Position numbers and translations under genes: made by a program. 64,000 nucleotides of DNA from Agelas oroides (Eukaryota > Porifera > Demospongiae > Agelasida > Agelasidae), in contig OX422184.1 in NCBI GenBank assembly GCA_949130485.1, positions 7,172,655 to 7,236,654 of the forward strand, read 5' to 3'. The number at the start of each line of letters is the position of its first letter. Within the stretch, counting starts at the first letter, position 1. This document shows positions 1-11,242 of this stretch, one piece after another. The notes below the pieces were generated by a model, which made no database searches, was not told the origin of the DNA, and saw nothing but the letters and a program-made list of their open reading frames with translations.

Positions 1-516
1 TGCTTGGTTCCCGAGCTGCAGAGCGAAATGCGTAGCGGATGTGGAACGCAACTTTTCGAGAAAACGCAATGTTTTTACGTTGCTACGGTAAATTTGAATG
101 CCTCCGTATACTATCGTGTTACGTAAATTTACACGTGTTCTTGTAAAAAAGCAGCATGGAAGTCGGCAAAGACAGTTGGGAAAGACAGCGGTTATAAAAG
201 CGGGGGCTTACGTTGTGTTTATGGACAGAAAGACAACCGTATACCGACTGGAAGCTGGTGAAATCGCGTTTTTTGGAAAACGCATACAAGCTGTCCATAG
301 CCGTATTTCACTGGCCTGCCTGTGAGTTCGAGCTTATATCGTCGTTATAGTAGTAGAGCCGGGCTTCATAATTCAGTATGATACAGTGCAAGCCTCCTGT
401 GACATGTTGGTGCAATAATCTGAGTTTAGCTGGAAAAAGACCCGTACGGATAAAATTGCCTCTAACTCAAATTCAATATTTGCGCGAAGTGCCGGGTTTT
501 CGCTCAGCGAGTGACA
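1..516 (+). repeat. Partial copy of MITE family B
   Basis: Right-hand part of a non-autonomous TIR element; its left end lies outside the window. The sequence closely matches 2392-3029 and, inverted, 36601-37244. It ends at about 516 in a copy of the family terminus. The 45.50 kb end of the inverted duplication continues through this point without the element, so that locus is the empty site. The 75-codon ORF inside recurs in all copies and is taken as non-coding. Confidence 0.75.
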
Positions 517-744
517 TTTGTGCATGTGTACTTGTTGACCTTGGAACTAATTTTTAATAAGGAATTGCTTTTTCTGTGGTGGACGGGCCTGAGAAACAAA
601 CAATTTGCTTATACTGTGGCCTTAGCATGGCACCAATAGAAGAGGCTAGTATTGATACTCTGAAGTGAATCAGTGTGAACTTGTGAACTGGTGTGTGTTG
701 CTCCACTGAGTCTCATTACAGTTACTTTGTGTTGTATGCTTTAG

Positions 745-3700
745 TGTACCTCAGAGCCATTGGAGGTGAAGTCGGTGCTACATCTTCGCTTGCTCCAAAG
801 ATTGGTCCTCTTGGTTTGGTATGTTAACTCTTTGCACGCGGAAATGGTTTGTACATTACTGTTTATTAACGCGAAATTAATGTTATCAGTCTGAGGTCAA
901 AGTGGCAAGCGTTGCCTAGCACGGCCCTGGGCAGTCCCAGTGGGCTGATTTGCATAGACAGCGTGTAACTAGGCTGGACTAGTTTATCTAAATAGCTGAT
1001 CAGTGCTAGGTAAGCAATTTGTACTTGTTTGAAGCCATTATCTGCGGCTTTACATCGTAGCTGACCAGCAATTCGAAACGGCGCCGATTTTCTCACTTGT
1101 CACCTACAGCCTTGACAGATTCAGCCGATTTCCAAGTTATCTAAAGGTAGTACTCCAACCTTGAGTGAAAACTGGAGGCCGTTTGCTCCCCGTGTTGAAG
1201 AGAAAGCTTCATGTTTAACAGCCCTTGGTCAAATTCACGATCACTCACGAACTAGCACCGCCCCTTCCTGCCTTTTATGAGATCAACGTAAGTGCAAAAG
1301 GTGTGGCCTAGACTTATTACTACTCAATAGACAGGGATTTACCCTAACTTCTTGTTTGGCTTTACTATTGCGCGGTTCTGCTTTTCCCAAGATCCCGTGC
1401 AGATTTATGTGCACTTCGCGTAGGCTAAATTAATCACGTATGCATATAAATCTGCACTTCGCGTGCAAAGAGTTAAGAAGAGACATAATATTTCATTTCT
1501 TAAGCAGTTACTTGGTGGGTATGCTGCTGTAAAAGCCTTGCCGAAGACCAGGAAATCATCCCTGTGCTTAACCCTTGGAATTTGGAAGTAGTTATATGTC
1601 GCTGTTTATTAACGTGGAAGTTGTTCAGTATTAGCATTATTAATCTGAAGGTCAAAGTGTCAAGTGTTGCTAGCTAGCCCTGGGCAGTGCCAGTGGCATG
1701 ATTAGTGTAGATAGTGTGTTGGCGTCTGTTAAGGTTACTGGATACAGTAGTGCTAGTAAATCAATAATGCATAACGAAATTCATTTCACCACAAAGCATG
1801 TACCTTGCTAGCATATGTTGGCTTCCTACTTCACTGCTGTCCCACAAGGTTCAAGGTTCAAGGTATAGCTTACATTTATAGCATGAAGATCGTCCTGTGT
1901 TGACAGCGTAGATCAAGCGATAAGCACTGGGGCAAAGGGCTAGGAGAGCACTCACCTCTTCAGTGATATAAATAAAAGCCAATATATGTAACATCATAGT
2001 TCATAAGCACATGATATAGGCCGTCATTTGACACACTCTTGCATAATTTCACGTGAACTTACACACTAATAATTAAGCGCATGCGCGAACAGTGGATACT
2101 AGGCCCTTTTCACCGAATTTTCGAACAGGCCTGGGAAAGAGGCTACTGCAGTGTGTACCTTGTCCTGCTCTGATAGTTTCTGAGCCTTCCTGAACAGTGC
2201 TAAGCTACCACCTCCATAGGCACAATGCAGTTATATCCCACCAAGGGGCATGGCCAAAACATCTGGCTGTCATGTGATTATCAAAAAGGTGTCATTGGGG
2301 ACAGAAGGAGCTAGACTAGAGTACAACTGTCAACTGAGATACTCTGTATGTCAAACATGAAAGAAAGTTCATACAACTTGGCATAGACTACATGTGACCC
2401 GCTGAGCGAAAACCCGGCACATCGCGCATTTTATGAAAATCGAGATAAGACCGGAAATCAGTATACCAATGTGTAATTGTGCGGCAGGAAAAAGCAATCG
2501 GTTGCTTGGTTCCCGAGCTACAGAGCGAAATGCGTAGCGGGTGCAGAACGCAACTTTTCGAGAAAACGCAATGTTTTTACGTTGCTACGGTAAATTTTAA
2601 TGTCTCCGTATACTATCGTGTTACGTAAATTTACACGTGTTCTTGTAAAAAAGCAGCTTGGAAGTCGGCAAAGACAGTTGGGAAAGACAGCGGTTATAAA
2701 AGCGGGGGCTTACATTGTGTCTATGGACAGAAAGACAACTGTATACGGACTGAAAGCGGGTAAAATCACGTTTTTTGAAAAACGCGTACAAGCTGTCCGT
2801 AGCAACGCATTCCCATATTTCACTGGCCTGCCTGTGAGTTCGAGCTTATATCGTCTTTATAGTAGCAGAGCCAGGCTTCATAATTCAGTATGATACAGTC
2901 CAAGCCCCTTGTGACACACTGGTGTAATAATCTGAGTTTAGCAGGGAAACGACCTGTACGGATAGAATTGCCTCTAACTCAAACTCAATATTTGCACGAA
3001 GTGCCGGGTTTTTGCTCAGCGGGTCACATATAGCCTCGTACCCAGGCCACGTGGGAGGATGGAAAAGTGGCCTGGTATCCACTGTTTGCGCATGCACGAA
3101 CGATTCCGGAAATCTTCCGCGAACGAGTCCAATTATGGACAAGGTACACATAGTTGTTATGCAGAGAAATAACCAAACTAGATATACGGCTTGCAGTGTG
3201 GCAGCTGTGTTTACACGGCAATGGCTTCCATTATCAGAGACACAAGGGGTGACACGACAAGGACTACACTACAACCACCCCGGTCCCACCGTCGCTGTAC
3301 TTGTAGTTGAAAACAAACGGCAGAGTCTTGTAGCAGATGGACTTACCAAATCCCGTGGGTAGTCACAGGAATACGTCTTTTACCATCGTAGATACCTTTG
3401 ATCGCATCCAGCTGCTCTGCTTTCAACGTGAAATCTCCCTTTCCAATACGATAAAGAGCGAGCTTGAGCGCTTTATCAAAGTCCTCACTTTTACCTGCCA
3501 TGTTTGCGGGATAAGCTCGAGATGGACATGCTTCGGAGCTATACGCCAGTATACTGTAAAGATTAACGGTTCGTAAACGATGGTATACGATACCCCAAGG
3601 AATCATGGGGGTTTTCGCGTGTGCGCAAACAGTGGATACCAGGCCACTTTTCCCTCCTCCCACATGGCCTGGGTACGAGGCTATAGACTATATTGTAAAT

Positions 3701-4363
3701 TATTCCAGGCGCTCTCCTGCTTTCCGTACGGCAAGCAGTAGAAAGCTGGGCAGGGCCTGGGAACAAGACCACAATTATTGTGCAGTTACTCATTTGAGTT
3801 TCAAAATTCTTCTTTTTCTAGTCACCGAAGAAAGTAGGAGATGATATTGCAAAGGCAACACAGGAGTGGAAAGGACTGAAGGTCACAGTCAAACTGACCA
3901 TCCAGAATCGGCAGGCCAAAGTCGAGGTGGTTCCTAGTGCTGCTTCTCTCATTATCAAGGCCCTCAAGGAGCCTCCCAGAGACCGAAAGAAGCAGAAAAA
4001 TAGTAAGTATATGTATTGATCAGTTTCTCTCGGTTGTGCACTTGGTAGTGGTTGTACTAGTAAAAAGTGTTTTCTTTGTCTTACAGTTAAACACAATGGC
4101 AATATTACCATGGACCAAGTGATTGACATAGCTCGCACCATGCGTCCCCGGTCCATGTCAAGATACCTTTCAGGAACAGTGAAGGAGATTCTGGGGACAT
4201 GCCAATCTGTTGGGTGTACTATAGATGGATCACACCCACATGACAAGATTGAGGAAGTCAACGACGGCTCAATTACCATTCCAGTAAGGTTGATATGGTA
4301 TATTTTGTAGGTCTAGTTTGAGTACTTATAATCTTTGTTCTTTTCTCTTTTCAGGAAGAGTGA
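745..4363 (+). CDS. RPL12: 60S ribosomal protein L12, exons 2-5
   Basis: Cytosolic large-subunit protein L12 (bacterial L11 family), which binds the GTPase-associated stalk region of 28S rRNA. Exons read as 745-818, 3822-4002, 4087-4283 and 4355-4363. All have AG/GT borders and consistent phases. Visible family signatures are [19 protein letters not shown], then [13 protein letters not shown], the segment [11 protein letters not shown] and the C-terminal [15 protein letters not shown]. The predicted protein ends IPEE. The first exon (start codon and about 15 residues) is not visible and probably lies left of the window. Intron 2 is about 3 kb and holds a TTAA element, a family B MITE and a hAT-type element with a helicase fragment. 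The other introns are 71-84 bp. An identical inverted copy of exon 2 lies at 45203-45276. Confidence 0.93.
824..1476. mobile_element. piggyBac-type MITE in RPL12 intron 2
   Basis: A 653-bp element with 17-bp perfect terminal inverted repeats beginning TTAACTCTTTGCACGCG and a TTAA duplication at both ends, the hallmark of piggyBac insertion. It sits five bases after the exon 2 splice junction. The inverted duplicate at 45.19 kb has one TTAA at this point and no element, which fixes the borders. No transposase ORF is present. Part of the interior (about 850-1000) resembles RPL12 intron sequence at about 1595-1745. Confidence 0.9.
2392..3029. mobile_element. MITE family B, complete copy
   Basis: A 638-bp non-autonomous element with inverted termini ATGTGACCCGCTGAGCG and about 28 bp of near-perfect inverted repeat. 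It abuts the hAT-type element at 3031. The pair B plus A is flanked by near-identical 8-bp repeats TAGACTAC and TAGACTAT, so the two may have arrived together. The superfamily is uncertain. Confidence 0.8.
3031..3683 (-). mobile_element. hAT-type TIR element with helicase fragment (copy 1)
   Basis: A 653-bp element with terminal inverted repeats starting TAGCCTCGTACCCAGGCC. The interior holds a decayed RecQ-type helicase fragment on the minus strand. It is the inverted counterpart of 35946-36599. Related short elements in the window carry 8-bp target duplications, the hAT size. Confidence 0.8.
3211..3501 (-). pseudogene. RecQ-type helicase N-terminal fragment, decayed copy
   Basis: Equivalent to the 96-codon ORF at 36129-36419. 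It starts [16 protein letters not shown] and keeps [15 protein letters not shown], but the frame is lost before the Walker A motif, where the other copy reads LPTGFGKS. It lies wholly inside the hAT-type element. Confidence 0.75.
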
Positions 4364-5385
4364 ATGTGCAAACTGTTTATTGATGTACATTGTGATGAAT
4401 ATGTCGTCATTTTTTTTTGAAAAGCTTAATCTTGTGTCGACTGTGTTGTATTGGTTGGGTGGGGGGGGCGGGCATAGCCACTTGTAGCTGACGTTTTTGC
4501 TGCAGTCTGTCCACATTCCATGGCCGATTTGATATAGCTGGAGGTCAGGAATCGCCATAGAAAATGTATGGTAAGTGCTGATAGTGCAGCACAAAGTCAG
4601 CTGCCATTCGTGATCGAGAAGATAGATGGAAAACATACTTTTATGTGGCTGTTCTATGGCTGTTATGATGACTGAGGCTGTGATGTGTTATGTAGCACAG
4701 CCTGTACTTGGTTGATCACTGGAAGGTAGTTCAACAGTGGGCAGCTGTAGCTGACTATGCTTGTTGGTCACCATGGTAACAGAGGTTTTCCCTCACTATT
4801 GAGCCACACCTTGAGGGCCAACTAGGAACTGGCGTTACTTAATGAGCACTAAGACAATGGCTTCCAAGTTATAGTTTTAGTTACATGAAAACTGAATTGG
4901 TATGCTGTGCTGTGTAGTGGATGAGAAGAAACAGATTAGGTTTGTGTACACTAGCCGTCATTCAGTGGCCTATTTATGTTGATCCATACACATTTTTCCT
5001 TCCCTCGAGCTCGGGACTTTGTGAAGTATGGTGACCTTGTCCAAGAACTAAGGAAGAGGCTGGCTAGGGTTGAACTACGATCGTGCTGTGACTCATGCAT
5101 GACTGAATCGTGTTACATGTTTGATATCAAGTATCAATACCAAATGTAGGGCAAGATCTACTGTGTGCAAAGATGGACAATAGTCAACCTCTCTTCCTTA
5201 GTATAAACCATGCAATCACAATACATAAAAGCCAACTAAATCTTGCATACTGTCTATGCAGGTTTCATTGTCACATATGCTCCATTGCAACATAATATAA
5301 ATAGACAAGAACTGCATAAGAGACTTTGCCTTTACAGAAGTATTCTCCAATGAATTATTGGGTGGGGTGAATTTTTTCACGCAAC
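4364..5385. other. RPL12 3' flank, no gene seen
   Basis: RPL12 3' UTR and downstream sequence. A short G-rich run lies at about 4460. No ORF, repeat family or RNA gene was recognised. Confidence 0.6.
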
Positions 5386-5390
5386 CAGGT

Positions 5391-5967
5391 TGTAACGAGT
5401 ATGTTAGGCCATACCAAATTGATCTTATGTTTCACGGATCCGGCCGGGTCTTTTTTTCTGAAAATTGAAAAAAAAATGTAAAAATGCAATTAATATGTAC
5501 GCGTAATCCAATACTCACCGCCTTGTTCCCAGGCCTTCGCGCGCGTTCGTCGCTAGCATTACGAATTATCGTACTGCTAGCGACGAACACGCGAAGGCCT
5601 GGTAACGAGGCTAAGTACTCACATAGATACTAGGTATATTATCTATGGTACTCACCACGTGTCAAGAATGGAGGATGGCGAGCAGTTTGTGTGGCTGAGT
5701 GGCATCTAATTAAATTTATGAGAAGTTTTGTCATTTTTATTTTTATTTTTTTGCCTGCCTACCGGGTCATGTTTCTGACCTAAGCAATCCGTGAAACATA
5801 AAATCAATTTGGTATGGCCTTAATCAGTTGTGTATATAATCATCTGTCATCACGTGACCCTCCTCGTGTACTCCCGGTCCTCTCTGATTGTACCCACTGA
5901 TCGTTGTTGAACTCTTGTCCCTGTGACGGACGTCAGGCGCATAGACAGCAAGCCACAACACGTTACA
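5391..5967 (+). repeat. Left LTR of the Gypsy element
   Basis: Begins TGTAACGAGTATG and ends CACGTTACA. Without the nested MITE (5407-5819) it is about 164 bp and nearly identical to the right LTR. Confidence 0.92.
5407..5819. mobile_element. PIF/Harbinger-type MITE inside the left LTR
   Basis: Terminal inverted repeats of about 30 bp beginning GGCCATACCAAATTGAT, flanked by 3-bp TTA duplications at 5404-5406 and 5820-5822. The right LTR at about 10886 has the unoccupied site. The 3-bp TTA target duplication and GGCC terminus suggest PIF/Harbinger. A smaller foldback of the TAGCCTCG family (about 5520-5610) is nested within it. Confidence 0.88.
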
Positions 5968-6021
5968 TGGTGTCAGAGGTGTGATCCCGCGTCCTCTGAG
6001 CGGTGATACAAGTCGATAACG

Positions 6022-7389
6022 ATGGCGACAGGAAACTTCGCACTCCCGCCCCCAGTACCGCTCGGTATCCACAGCGACCAGGCCGGGGAGAAGTGGAAAC
6101 GCTTCAAACGGGCCTGGGATAGCTACGCCCTCGCTACAGGACTGAACGAAAAGGACGAAGGCGTACAAGTCGCGACATTGTTGACGGTGATCGGAGAAGA
6201 GGCGCGGGAGGTGTACTCTACCTTTACGGGTTGGGCGGCACCTGGCGACGACAAGAAAATAGATCCCGTGTTAGAGAAGTTCGGACAGTACTGTGAGCCT
6301 CAAAAGAACATTCCGTTTGAGCGATACAGATTCAACCGTCGCTGCCAGGAGGCAGGAGAGAACTACGACCAGTACCGCACAGCTCTCAGGAAACTCGCTG
6401 GAAACTGCGATTTTGGAACGATTACACCGGACGAAATCCTGCGTGACCGCCTCGTGTTCGGTATTCGCGACGGTAAGACCAGAGAGCGTTTGTTGAGAGA
6501 ACCGGCTGAAGCGAACAGACGAGATATGCCGTTCTGCGGAAAGTGCAGTCACGCAACTAAGGCTCGTGGATGATGGTCAAGGAACAGCTGTTAACGCCTT
6601 GAACACACCCCCAAAGTTGGCGCAGGGCTGCCCCAACTGCGGCAGACAGCACGACACCCAGCGGCGAGAGCTGTGTCCGGCCTTTGGCAAGATATGCCGG
6701 AAGTGCAAGAAACGAAACCACTTTGCAGCGAAGTGTCGGAGCAGGAACCAGAGAGCCCTCGCCCTGGACGAGACCGAGACACGGGATCCACCTGACGATG
6801 ACGAGACATTGACACTCTCACTACCAGTCCATTGCCTGGATGACTCGCAATTCATTACACTCCGTGTCAGGTCAGGCAGCTACATCAGATTCCAGGTGGA
6901 TACAGGGGCGCAATGTAATGTCCTACCAGTAGACACATACAAGAAGGCCACGGGCGACAAGACCCTCCGCAACGTCACTCACACCAATACTCGAGTCACA
7001 GCCTATGGTGGAACCACACTGCCGGTTGTTGGACGTGTAATATTGGTGGTTTGGAGGGAAGCATCAGAGTACCGTCTGGACTGTCGGCTCGTAGACTCTC
7101 AAAAGATCCGTCCACTGCTCGGGCGCAAGGCATGCCTGGGCATGAAAGTCATCAAATACCTTGACAACGATGCCATCCACAAGCCAAAGACTGGTAACGC
7201 CCCTGTCCATACTCTCGAACCAGCTGGACCTGTATTCATCGAAAAGTTGCAAAGAGAGCACCCTGAAGTCTTTGGGGCAGGAGTGGGTCGACTGGAGGGA
7301 AAGTACAGGATCGTACTAGATAACAGCATTCAACCAGTGCAGCACCCTCCACGCCGAGTTCCAGTTCCCTTGCGTGATGCTCTAAAGGG
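6022..7389 (+). mobile_element. Gypsy gag / CCHC knuckle / protease region
   Basis: Begins with ATG 53 bp after the left LTR. The gag-like part holds GEKWKRFKRAWDSY and a helical core. A zinc knuckle CRKCKKRNHFAAKC follows, then the protease motif VDTGAQCNVLP. The region ends where a foldback transposon is inserted. Confidence 0.85.
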
Positions 7390-8150
7390 TAGCCTCGTAC
7401 CCAGGCTCCTCCCCATGCCGAAAAGCGGGGAGAGAGCCTGGACGATCTGATCACGTGCCCCGTGACGTACTATGTGTGGTTTTATGTGTGGTTTTGGTAA
7501 TCGAATTATTGCCCACGCTGTCCGTACTCGTGCGTTATCGCCGTTTTTGGAGTTCTGAATCAGTGGATGTCGCTGAGACTACAGATGGGCACTGGAAGGC
7601 TGTTTCACTGTTATCTAGCTAGCTGGTAAGCAGTGTAGCTTCTACTTTACACCTCGCTGTTCCGCCCAAACGGTGCTAGAAGACAGTCGCTTTAGCGACG
7701 TTCACAGCGCTGGCTACCGCTCACTATGACAGCACGCAAGGAGTATTCACAACTCACAGTTGTTCAAAGAGGCCTTCCAAAGACTCCTTGCTGACACAGT
7801 GAGCGATAGCCAACGCTGTCAACGTCGATAAGGCGACTGCCTCCTACGCCATTTGAACGAAACAACGTCGTGGCAGCGTAAAAACTTAGCGCTACAGTAG
7901 AAGCTATAGTTGAAATATCATACCGGGAGCTTGAGTCGAGCTACTAATAGTGAACAGCCTTTCAGTGCCGATCTGTAGTCTCAGCGACATACAACAACGG
8001 CCGTGTTAGCGCTAATAACGCTGAGTACGGACTGCGTGGGCAATAATTTGATTACCAAAACCACACATAGTACGTCACGGGGCACGTGATCAGATCGTCC
8101 AGGCTCTCTCCCCGCTTTTCGGCATGGGGAGGAGCCTGGGTACGAGGCTA
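7390..8150. mobile_element. 761-bp foldback hAT-type element inside the Gypsy element
   Basis: Terminal repeats TAGCCTCGTACCCAGGCTCC with a perfect 8-bp target duplication CTAAAGGG at 7382-7389 and 8151-8158. Almost the whole element is an imperfect hairpin: the left half (to about 7760) pairs with the right half. No transposase is present. The 8-bp duplication supports hAT-type mobilisation. Confidence 0.9.
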
Positions 8151-9400
8151 CTAAAGGGTACACTAGACGACCTTGTGCAGCAGGATATTATAGCACCTGT
8201 CCAGCAGCCCACACCATGGGTCAGCTCCATGGTGGTCGTGCCGAAGAAGGATGGCAAGCTGCGTATATGCCTCGACCCACGCGACTTAAACAAGGCCATC
8301 CGCCGGGAACACTACCCACTCCCCACCATAGATGACATTGCGACACGCCTCCACGGTGCCAAAGTCTTCACGGTCCTCGATGTCCGCAAGGGTTTCTGGC
8401 ATGTAGAGTTGGAAGAGGACTCCTCCTTCCTGACCACCCTTTTGGGCGGTACAGGTGGAAGAGAAGGCATCTGCTCTGCGCCTGAAGTGTTCCAGCGGAG
8501 GATCCACCAACTCATCGAAGGTTTACAGGGAGTGGAGGTCGTGGTGGATGACTTTGTTGTGGTTGGGTTTGGGGACACGCTGGAAGATGCTGTAAGAGAC
8601 CACGACCATAACCTGGAGGCGTTCCTTCAGAGATGTGCGGCCAGAGGTATCAGACTGAACAGCAACAAAGTGCAGCTGAGAAGGCAGGAGGTGCCATTCA
8701 TTGGGCATGTAGCAACGGACAAAGGCCTCCGGGCAGACCCCACCAAAGTGGATGCAATCACACGAATGCCACTGCCCACAGATGTCGCTGGGGTCCAACG
8801 ACTCCTGGGAATGGCCCAGTACTTAGCAAAGTTTCTTCCCCACCTCGCAGACGTAACAAAACCACTGAGAGAGCTCACTCACAAGGACGTCGAATGGGTC
8901 TGGGACAAACCACAAGAGGATGCGTTTCAGAAGCTACAGAAAGCCATCACGAACACCCCTGTCCTGAGGTATTACAACCTCGAGGAAGAAGCCACAATAC
9001 AATGCGATGCATCACGATCGGGACTAGGGGCCACTTTGATGCAGAACGGACAACCTGTGGCTTATGCGTCCAGGGCCATGACGGAGGCAGAAACCCGGTA
9101 TGCCCAGATAGAAAAAGAACTCCTTGCTAATTGTTTGCATGTAACAGATTTGATATTTACATTTATGGCAGGGACAGGGTGAGAGTGGAGTCGGACCACC
9201 AGCCATTAGAAGCAATCATGAAGAAGCCGCTCAATGACGCCCCAAAACGTCTCCAACGTATGCTCCTGCAACTGCAAAAATACTCACTCGACGTCACCTA
9301 CAAGAAGGGTAAGCTCATGTATCTGGCCGACACTCTAAGCCGTGCATACTTACCTGACGAGGTCACTGTAGCGGAAGTAAAGGAGCTGGAATCGATCGAC
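8151..9400 (+). mobile_element. Gypsy reverse transcriptase / RNase H region
   Basis: RT landmarks include VVPKKDGKLRICLDPRDLN, then FTVLDVRKGFWHVEL and the catalytic VVVDDFVV. RNase H follows, with QCDASRSGLGATL and the tether-like VESDHQPLEAI. All are typical of Ty3/Gypsy pol. Confidence 0.88.
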
Positions 9401-9559
9401 CACACTGAGTCATTGGCCGTGGCCACAGAAGACCTAGAGTGCCTCAAGCTGGCGGCATCACAAGATGTGGCAATGCAGGAACTACGGTGCATCGTTCAAG
9501 AAGGCTGGCCAACACACAAAGCCGAAGTGCCAGATGCTGTTCGTCCGTACTTCGAGTTC

Positions 9560-10527
9560 CGAGACCAGATGACCACACAAGGTGGGCTAGTGTTCAAGGG
9601 CCAAGTCGTGGTAATTCCAGCAGCACTGAGAGCGGAGATGATGGCCAAGTGCCATGCCACGCACATTAGGATCGAAGGATGTGTCAGGCGTGCTCGTGAG
9701 TCAATGTATTGGCCACGCATGTCATCCGATCTCAAAGATTACATATCCAGATGTGATGTGTGCCTAGCTTACCAAAGTGCACCACATAAGGAAACCCTCA
9801 TGCAGCATGAAATCATGGCCCGGCCATGGGCAAAAGTGTGTGCTGATCTATGCGACTTTAGGGGACGGACGCTCTTGGTCGTCTGCGACTATTTCAGTGG
9901 CTTCATTGAGGTGGAGCGTTTGCACACAACAACCGCTACAGCAGTTAGCAGGGCTCTGAAGGCCCTTTTTGCCAGATATGGTGTCCCCGACGTGCTAGTG
10001 ACTGACAGTGGGCCACAATTTGCCTCAGCTGAGTTTGTGTCTTTTGCTAAGAGATGGGGTTTCCAGCATGTTACATCGTCTCCTCACTACCCACAATCTA
10101 ATGGTAGGGCGGAAAATGCAGTAAAAACAGTCAAACGACTACTCACTAAATGCCAGGAGACAAGACAGTCAGAGTTCCAGGCTCTACTAGACTGGAACAA
10201 CACACCGACGGAGGGGGTGGGGTCAAGTCCGGCACAACGATTCCTCGGCAGGAGATGTCGAACACTACTCCCCATGACAGAATCGATGTTGAAGCCAGTA
10301 TACGATACCACAACAGATGCCCAGGCATTGAAGGGCAAACGAGCCAAACAACCCTACTACTACGATCGCCAAGCTCGTGATCTTCCTCCCATAGCAGTGG
10401 GAGAGACTGTGAGACTGCGACTACCTGGAAAAAAGCGGTGGACGTCAGGGATATGTACTGGCACAGAGGGCCCACGAAGTTACACAGTTCAAGCGGGATG
10501 TACCGTGTATCGGCGGAACAGATGACA
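9560..10527 (+). mobile_element. Gypsy integrase region
   Basis: An HHCC-like head contains CHATHIRIEGCVRRARESM and YISRCDVCLAYQ. The DDE core reads VCADLCDF, then VTDSGPQFAS and SNGRAENAVK. A C-terminal basic domain ends near 10525, about 350 bp before the right LTR. Confidence 0.88.
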
Positions 10528-10874
10528 CCTAATCAAGGGTGGAGAACAAACACACCAGGAAGAACCCTCAGAGCCGAGTCAGCTAGATGATCCTGATTTG
10601 CCGCCATCACCACCTGCACCCAACCCAGCACCACCAAACTTGCCGGAACCACAGCCACCATCGGCCCCCACACAGGACGAAACTCCGCAACTACGTCGAT
10701 CAACGAGGCAGAGAACGACACCCGACTGGATTACAACATATGTGCCATCGTAAGAGACTCACACCAGGAATAGCAAGTTACTCTACTAATGCATTTATCA
10801 TTGGTACCTTGGTGTGTGTGTGTGTGTTCATCTTTATATATCCTCATAGTGCGCATGTTTTACAAAAGGGGAGA

Positions 10875-11043
10875 TGTAACGAGTATGTTAATCAGTTGTG
10901 TATATAATCATCTGTCATTCTGTCATCACGTGACCTTCCTCGAGTACTCCCGGTCCTCTCTGATTGTACCCACTGATCGTTGTTGAACTCTTGTCCCTGT
11001 GACGGACGTCAGGCGCATAGACAGCAAGCCACAACACGTTACA
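10875..11043 (+). repeat. Right LTR of the Gypsy element
   Basis: Starts TGTAACGAG directly after a purine tract and ends CACGTTACA. The target duplication CAGGT follows. It preserves the uninterrupted site of the MITE found in the left LTR. Confidence 0.92.
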
Positions 11044-11242
11044 CAGGTAGTGTTGCAGCTCCCTACATGTACATGTTGAAATTACCAGAGAGGTTTCTTC
11101 CAGTGACTCTAGCTGGTCAGACTTTGCTACCATGTAGAGAGCTAGCTGCAATACTAGAGATGCTATGGCCTTCAGGACTTTGAAAGGTTTACGGATACAG
11201 TAGGAGATGATCTCCGTGATTGTAGAATCTCTCATGCAGATC

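Larger units (their letters stand above)
517..3690. repeat. Arm 1 of a large inverted segmental duplication
   Basis: This stretch matches, block by block and in reverse order, four stretches between 35939 and 45504: 3031-3690 with 35939-36599; about 1968-3029 with 36601-37660; 1862-1968 with about 42290-42405; and 517-1862 with about 44690-45504. The arm carries RPL12 exon 2, copied without a base change. Insertions unique to this arm include the TTAA element at 824-1476. The outer edge coincides with the terminus of the hAT-type element at 3683. Arm 2 has been expanded about threefold by later insertions. Confidence 0.8.
5391..11043 (+). mobile_element. Gypsy-type LTR retrotransposon, young but broken
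   Basis: Two LTRs of about 165-169 bp (5391-5967 including a nested MITE; 10875-11043) are flanked by a 5-bp target duplication CAGGT at 5386-5390 and 11044-11048. A primer-binding-like TGGTGTCAGAGG follows the left LTR and a purine tract precedes the right one. Inside, in order, are a gag-like region with CCHC knuckle, an aspartic protease, reverse transcriptase, RNase H and integrase, the Ty3/Gypsy order. The LTRs differ by about two substitutions and one short indel, so insertion was recent. The element is broken by two nested DNA transposons and a few other lesions. Confidence 0.93.

Noticed and set aside
98-325. 75-97-codon ORFs ([16 protein letters not shown]) repeated at 2600 and 36789
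   Set aside because: They coincide with MITE family B copies and drift without keeping a common end; taken as chance frames.
6577-6855. Minus-strand ORFs across the Gypsy element
   Set aside because: Antisense shadows of the GC-rich coding strand; no independent domain.
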